Program-made: the position numbers and the translations under genes
Part shown: in pieces, positions 61,047-64,000 of the stretch
Layout of the letters: each line of letters starts with the position of its first letter
How positions within the stretch are numbered: the stretch's first letter is position 1
Source: CAXMRP01 sp965216515
GTDB taxonomy: Bacteria > Pseudomonadota > Alphaproteobacteria > Rhizobiales > Afifellaceae
Assembly (NCBI GenBank): GCA_965216515.1
Contig: OZ244173.1
Coordinates: 3,286,001-3,350,000 of the forward strand
DNA: 64,000 bases
Direction: 5' to 3'
The notes under the pieces: generated by a model
The model's database searches: none
Told to the model about the DNA's origin: nothing
What the model saw: the letters and a program-made list of their open reading frames with translations, nothing else

Positions 61047-61823
61047 ATGAGCGACCAAATCGTTCTGAAGACCCAGGACCTGACCAAGCACTATGGCGGC
61101 GTGCATGCGCTGGAGGGCGCGGATTTCGAGTTGAAGAAGGGCGAGCATGTGGCCATCATGGGCGACAACGGCGCCGGCAAATCGACGTTCGTGCGCCAGA
61201 TCACCGGGGTCGAACAGCGGACCCGCGGAAAGATCTGGCTATATGGCGAGGAGGTGAATTTCGACGGCCCGCTCGACGCCCGCAAGGCCGGGATCGAGAC
61301 CGTGTTTCAGACCCTGGCGCTGGCCGATGATCTGGACGTGCCCGACAATCTGTTCCTCGGCCGCGAGAAGACCAAGCTTGACTGGTTGGGACCGTTCCGC
61401 CTGCTTGACTACCGGGCCATGCGCGAGGCGACCCTGGCCGGCCTGGAAAAGACCGCCGTCAAGATCCCCAATATCCGCAACACCATCCGCAACATGTCCG
61501 GCGGCCAGCGCCAGTGCGTGGCCATTGCCCGCACCGCGACCTTCCATTCCCGGCTGACGATCATGGATGAGCCCACCGCCGCGCTGGGCGTGCAGGAGAC
61601 CGCCCAGGTGGAGAACATCATCCGCACCCTCAAGGAGGCCGGTGAGCCGCTGATCCTGATCAGCCACAATATGCGGCAGGTGATGGATCTCGTCGATCGC
61701 ATCGTCGTGTTTCGACGCGGCCGGATCTGCGCCAACCTGAAGAAGGAGGAAACCGACGGCCAGGATGTTGTCGCCTATATCACGGGTGCAAAAACCGGCG
61801 CGGAATTTTCCGACGCCGCCTGA
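61047..61823 (+). CDS. sugar ABC transporter ATP-binding protein, single domain (FrcA-like)
   Basis: The product is 258 aa with Walker A GDNGAGKST, signature MSGGQRQCVAIART and Walker B LTIMDEPTAALG. CUT2 systems usually have a double-length RbsA ATPase; a single-domain subunit of about 260 aa is the FrcA type. It should act as a homodimer. It is the last gene of the transporter operon controlled by the LacI operator at 58730. Confidence 0.92.
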   Translation: MSDQIVLKTQDLTKHYGGVHALEGADFELKKGEHVAIMGDNGAGKSTFVRQITGVEQRTRGKIWLYGEEVNFDGPLDARKAGIETVFQTLALADDLDVPDNLFLGREKTKLDWLGPFRLLDYRAMREATLAGLEKTAVKIPNIRNTIRNMSGGQRQCVAIARTATFHSRLTIMDEPTAALGVQETAQVENIIRTLKEAGEPLILISHNMRQVMDLVDRIVVFRRGRICANLKKEETDGQDVVAYITGAKTGAEFSDAA

Positions 61824-61935
61824 TCGGTTTCGGGGCCGGATGCGCATGCGGGAACATTCCAGTGCATGCAACGGATTGGCGTGCCCGGCGGGTCGGCGCG
61901 ATTGAACCGGCGGCTGCGGCGGGCGGATCGAACTT

Positions 61936-62133
61936 ATGAAATCGCTGGATCTGAACAGTTCATTCTACAGGCCGGTCTGGATCCGCGCCGCCATTGTCGG
62001 CATCGCCGGCGGGTGGGGGATCTTTGAGTTTCTCACCGGGGCGCCGTTCTGGGGCGTCCTGTTTTGCGGGGCGGCGGCTTTCGCCTTCCACGGATTGTTC
62101 ATCACGTATCGTCCCGACGACGACCCCGAATGA
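61936..62133 (+). CDS. small two-helix membrane protein (DUF3329-like)
   Basis: The product is 65 aa with two hydrophobic segments (about 15-34 and 38-55). The start MKSLDLNSSFYRPVWIRAAIV and the turn FLTGAPFWGVLF resemble small alphaproteobacterial proteins of the DUF3329 kind, from memory. Function is unknown. The ribosome binding site is not strong. The stop codon lies within the first unit of a 15-bp tandem repeat. Confidence 0.6.
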   Translation: MKSLDLNSSFYRPVWIRAAIVGIAGGWGIFEFLTGAPFWGVLFCGAAAFAFHGLFITYRPDDDPE

Positions 62134-62187
62134 CGAAGGCCCGAATGACGAAGGCCCGGATGGCGAAGCCTCCGATGGCGTAGGCCC
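62128..62187. repeat. 15-bp tandem repeat, four units
   Basis: Units are GAATGACGAAGGCCC (twice, exact), GGATGGCGAAGCCTC and CGATGGCGTAGGCCC. They lie across the stop of the small membrane protein and in the gap before the nitrile hydratase genes. The third and fourth units are diverged, suggesting an old expansion and recent duplication of the first unit. The multiple of three means a reading frame would survive changes in copy number. Confidence 0.8.
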
Positions 62188-62217
62188 GAAGGGCCAGAGC
62201 GCGGATGAGGACGCCGC

Positions 62218-62252
62218 CCGCGCGATGGTGCGCCCCCCGCGCGATGGTGCGC
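62218..62252. repeat. 16-bp direct repeat, two copies at 19-bp spacing
   Basis: CCGCGCGATGGTGCGC occurs at 62218-62233 and 62237-62252. It lies in the same 302-bp gap (62134-62435) before the nitrile hydratase genes. Apart from these two repeats I see nothing I can name in the gap; it presumably holds the nitrile hydratase promoter. Confidence 0.7.
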
Positions 62253-62435
62253 TGCCCGCGGGTTCCGTCGCCGGTCACTGTCCTGAACCGGCACACCAAC
62301 CTTGCCGGCGACCGCGAAAGGCTGCAATCTGGTATGCCGGCGCCGGTTTTCCCGCCGCAACGGCGGAGCGGTTTGCACGGGTGGGTGGCGTATCGGCCGC
62401 CATCGGCCGGCGGCGTCCGGCAAGGGGCATGAGAG

Positions 62436-63071
62436 ATGATCAAGCACGATTCCGAAACCGTGGCGAAAATCCATCATGAGTTGCACGCCCACCTCCCGCC
62501 GGAGCCGGCGCTGCGCGCCAAGGCCCTGGAAAGCCTGCTGGTCGAGAAGGGCATGGTCGAACCGGCCGCCGTCGAAGCCTGGATTGAAGCCTACTCTGAA
62601 GACATCGGCCCCAAGAACGGGGCACGCGTCATCGCCCGAAGTTGGGTGGATCCCCAGTTCAGGGATCGCCTTCTCGAGGATGCGGGCGCGGCTATCGCGG
62701 AATTGGGATTGCATCAGGGTCATCTGACGGCGGTGGAAAACACGCCGGAATTGCACAATCTGATCGTTTGCACCTTGTGCTCCTGCTATCCCGTCGGTGT
62801 CCTTGGAATGCCGCCCACCTGGTACAAGATGGCGGCATACCGGTCGCGGGCGGTTCGTGCGCCGCGCGGCGTGCTTGAGGAATTCGGCGTTGTCCTGCCG
62901 GCGGATGTGAAAATCCGGGTCTGGGACAGCACGGCGGAGCTGCGCTACATCGTGGTGCCGCAACGCCCGGCGGGCACCGAAGGCTGGGACGAGGCGCGGC
63001 TGGCCGGACTGGTGACGCGCAATGCCATGATCGGCACCGAGCGCGACTTGTCCCCGCGCACCGGGAGCTGA
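62436..63071 (+). CDS. nthA: nitrile hydratase alpha subunit (cobalt type)
   Basis: The product is 211 aa. The metal-binding motif is CTLCSC (residues 112-117), where the two outer Cys are normally oxidised to sulfinic and sulfenic acids. Thr in the second position is typical of the Co(III) form, whereas Fe enzymes have Ser. It is followed by YPVGVLGMPPTWYK. It hydrates nitriles to amides together with the beta subunit. It is the first gene of an operon; the beta gene begins three bases after the stop. Confidence 0.93.
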   Translation: MIKHDSETVAKIHHELHAHLPPEPALRAKALESLLVEKGMVEPAAVEAWIEAYSEDIGPKNGARVIARSWVDPQFRDRLLEDAGAAIAELGLHQGHLTAVENTPELHNLIVCTLCSCYPVGVLGMPPTWYKMAAYRSRAVRAPRGVLEEFGVVLPADVKIRVWDSTAELRYIVVPQRPAGTEGWDEARLAGLVTRNAMIGTERDLSPRTGS

Positions 63072-63074
63072 GCC

Positions 63075-63731
63075 GTGGACGGCATACACGATCTCGGCGG
63101 ACGCCACGGATTCGGCAGGATTGACGTCGACGAGGCGGAGTGCCAGTTCCACGAGGAATGGGAAGCCCGCGTTCGCTGCATCATAAATGCGATGAGCCGT
63201 GCGCCGGACTGGAACCTGGACTGGTTCAGGCATTGCCGCGAGCTGATCGACCCGGTCGACTATCTGAGCCGGCCCTATTTCGACCAGTGGATCCAGACTT
63301 ACTGCGCGATGTTGATCAATTCCGGCTGGGCGACGGTTGATGAGCTGGCGACCGGCAAAGCCGGCTCGGCGGGCGTCGATGTGCCGCCGCCGATGACCGC
63401 GGCCGACGTTCGGGCCCAACCCATGCGGGCTGTCCGGTTTGACGCTCCCGCCAATTCGCCGCCTGCCTTTGAACTGGGTGAAACGGTCGTGACCACCACC
63501 GGTGTTTCGACCGGTCATACCCGGCTGCCGGCCTACGCGCGGGCAAAAAGCGGCCGCATATTCGACCGCCACGGGACATTCATTTTTGCTGATGACAATG
63601 CGCGCAATATCAAGCGTTACCAACATCTCTACACGGTCGAATTCAGAGCCGGCGAACTGTGGCCGGAATCCGGTGACAGTGCCGATACCGTGAACCTGGA
63701 TTTGTGGGAGGCGCATCTTGTCCGAACCTGA
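63075..63731 (+). CDS. nthB: nitrile hydratase beta subunit
   Basis: The product is 218 aa. It opens with the usual DGIHDLGGRHGFG and has the SH3-like C-terminal half (TRLPAYARAKSGRIFDRHGTFIFADDNA). The start is GTG 63075, the only start that gives the conserved N-terminus. The last 14 bp overlap the TTG start of the accessory gene. It forms the alpha-beta heterodimer with the metal site in the alpha subunit. Confidence 0.93.
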   Translation: MDGIHDLGGRHGFGRIDVDEAECQFHEEWEARVRCIINAMSRAPDWNLDWFRHCRELIDPVDYLSRPYFDQWIQTYCAMLINSGWATVDELATGKAGSAGVDVPPPMTAADVRAQPMRAVRFDAPANSPPAFELGETVVTTTGVSTGHTRLPAYARAKSGRIFDRHGTFIFADDNARNIKRYQHLYTVEFRAGELWPESGDSADTVNLDLWEAHLVRT

Positions 63732-64000
63732 CGGCATGCCCGGTCCGCTGGCTCGCCATGATGATGGGCCGGTTTTCGAAGAGCCCTGGCAGGCCCAGGT
63801 GCTCGCACTCGCCAACAACCTCATCGCGCGTGGCCAGTTCACCGACAGCCAGTGGTCCGACACATTGGGTGCGCGGCTCGCGGCAGCCAACGCCGGCGGC
63901 GCGCCCGACACCGGCGAAACCTATTACCTTTGCGCCCTGGCGGCATTGGAGCAGTTGCTCGACAGTCAATCCGGTCTCCGCACCGATTTGCTGGATGATC
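63718..64000 (+). CDS. nitrile hydratase accessory protein, partial (cut by the window edge)
   Basis: The visible part is 94 codons and open at the right edge. It reads MSEPDGMPGPLARHDDGPVFEEPWQAQVLALAN at the start, then FTDSQWSDTLGARLAAA and YYLCALAALEQLL. The pattern FxEPWQAQ and the ExWSxxLG style region match the beta-homologous metallochaperones that load cobalt into nitrile hydratase. The start is TTG 63718 with GGGAGG six bases upstream. The short sequence makes the family call firm but the end is unknown. Confidence 0.85.
   Translation, partial: MSEPDGMPGPLARHDDGPVFEEPWQAQVLALANNLIARGQFTDSQWSDTLGARLAAANAGGAPDTGETYYLCALAALEQLLDSQSGLRTDLLDD

Noticed and set aside
62128..62252. Repeats considered as a CRISPR array
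   Set aside because: Units are 15-16 bp with no spacers of regular length and no cas genes nearby.
61965..63911. Leftward open frame of 648 codons opposite nitrile hydratase
   Set aside because: Antisense shadow; the plus strand carries clear nitrile hydratase motifs.

Overview
The window is GC-rich, gene-dense catabolic DNA from what looks like an alphaproteobacterium. The evidence is the RpiR, GlxA-type and LacI local regulators, FrcBCA-type, NitT/TauT and CUT1 importers, several Gfo/Idh/MocA dehydrogenases and an iol/moc set of the rhizobial kind. The genus cannot be told. I find 57 protein genes, one cut by the right edge. I see no rRNA, tRNA, CRISPR, insertion sequence or phage gene. 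Almost every operon pairs an ABC importer with oxidoreductases, lyases or hydrolases.

Region 1 (1-9.6 kb): an ATP-NAD kinase-like gene diverges from an aldo/keto reductase-RidA fusion. A polar amino-acid ABC importer, a GST, an SDR, an enolase-superfamily enzyme and a proline-racemase-family enzyme with Ser/Thr at the two catalytic Cys positions follow. This fits uptake and breakdown of a hydroxyproline or hydroxyproline-betaine type compound. A repeated GCACA-N3-GTTCG element lies before two transcription units and at the left edge.

Region 2 (9.6-23 kb): two operons diverge from an AT-rich control region (15645-15902). Leftward run an uncharacterised Cys-rich protein, an SDR, an RpiR regulator, an N-acyl-D-amino-acid deacylase, a Gfo/Idh dehydrogenase and a VOC protein. 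Rightward run a NitT/TauT-type importer, a second Gfo/Idh dehydrogenase, an NTF2-FMO fusion and an alpha/beta hydrolase. The substrate is unknown.

Region 3 (23-41.7 kb): a CUT1 sugar importer with an aldehyde dehydrogenase diverges from its MalK-type ATPase. Three cytosolic sialidase-like beta-propellers, a GlxA-type regulator, a DHDPS/NanA-type lyase, a second NitT-type importer, a second aldehyde dehydrogenase, a 2-hydroxyacid dehydrogenase and an enolase-superfamily dehydratase follow. I think this is the best candidate for an undescribed catabolic system.

Region 4 (42-48.4 kb): a GltD-like flavoprotein with two [4Fe-4S] clusters, a full-length pyruvate:ferredoxin oxidoreductase and a dihydroorotate-dehydrogenase-like protein form a tight redox operon.

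Region 5 (48.4-61.9 kb): an inositol-type regulon. It holds iolD-iolC-iolB-iolJ plus a MocD-like di-iron desaturase leftward, and two Gfo/Idh genes around an IolE/MocC homologue rightward. A LacI regulator and an FrcBCA-like importer complete it. The same palindrome TTGCAACCGGTTGCAA sits in both divergent promoter regions.

Region 6 (61.9-64 kb): a small membrane protein, tandem repeats and a cobalt-type nitrile hydratase operon running off the right edge.

One pattern crosses regions: all five substrate-binding-protein genes are followed within 15-27 bp by a GC-rich perfect hairpin with no U-tract.
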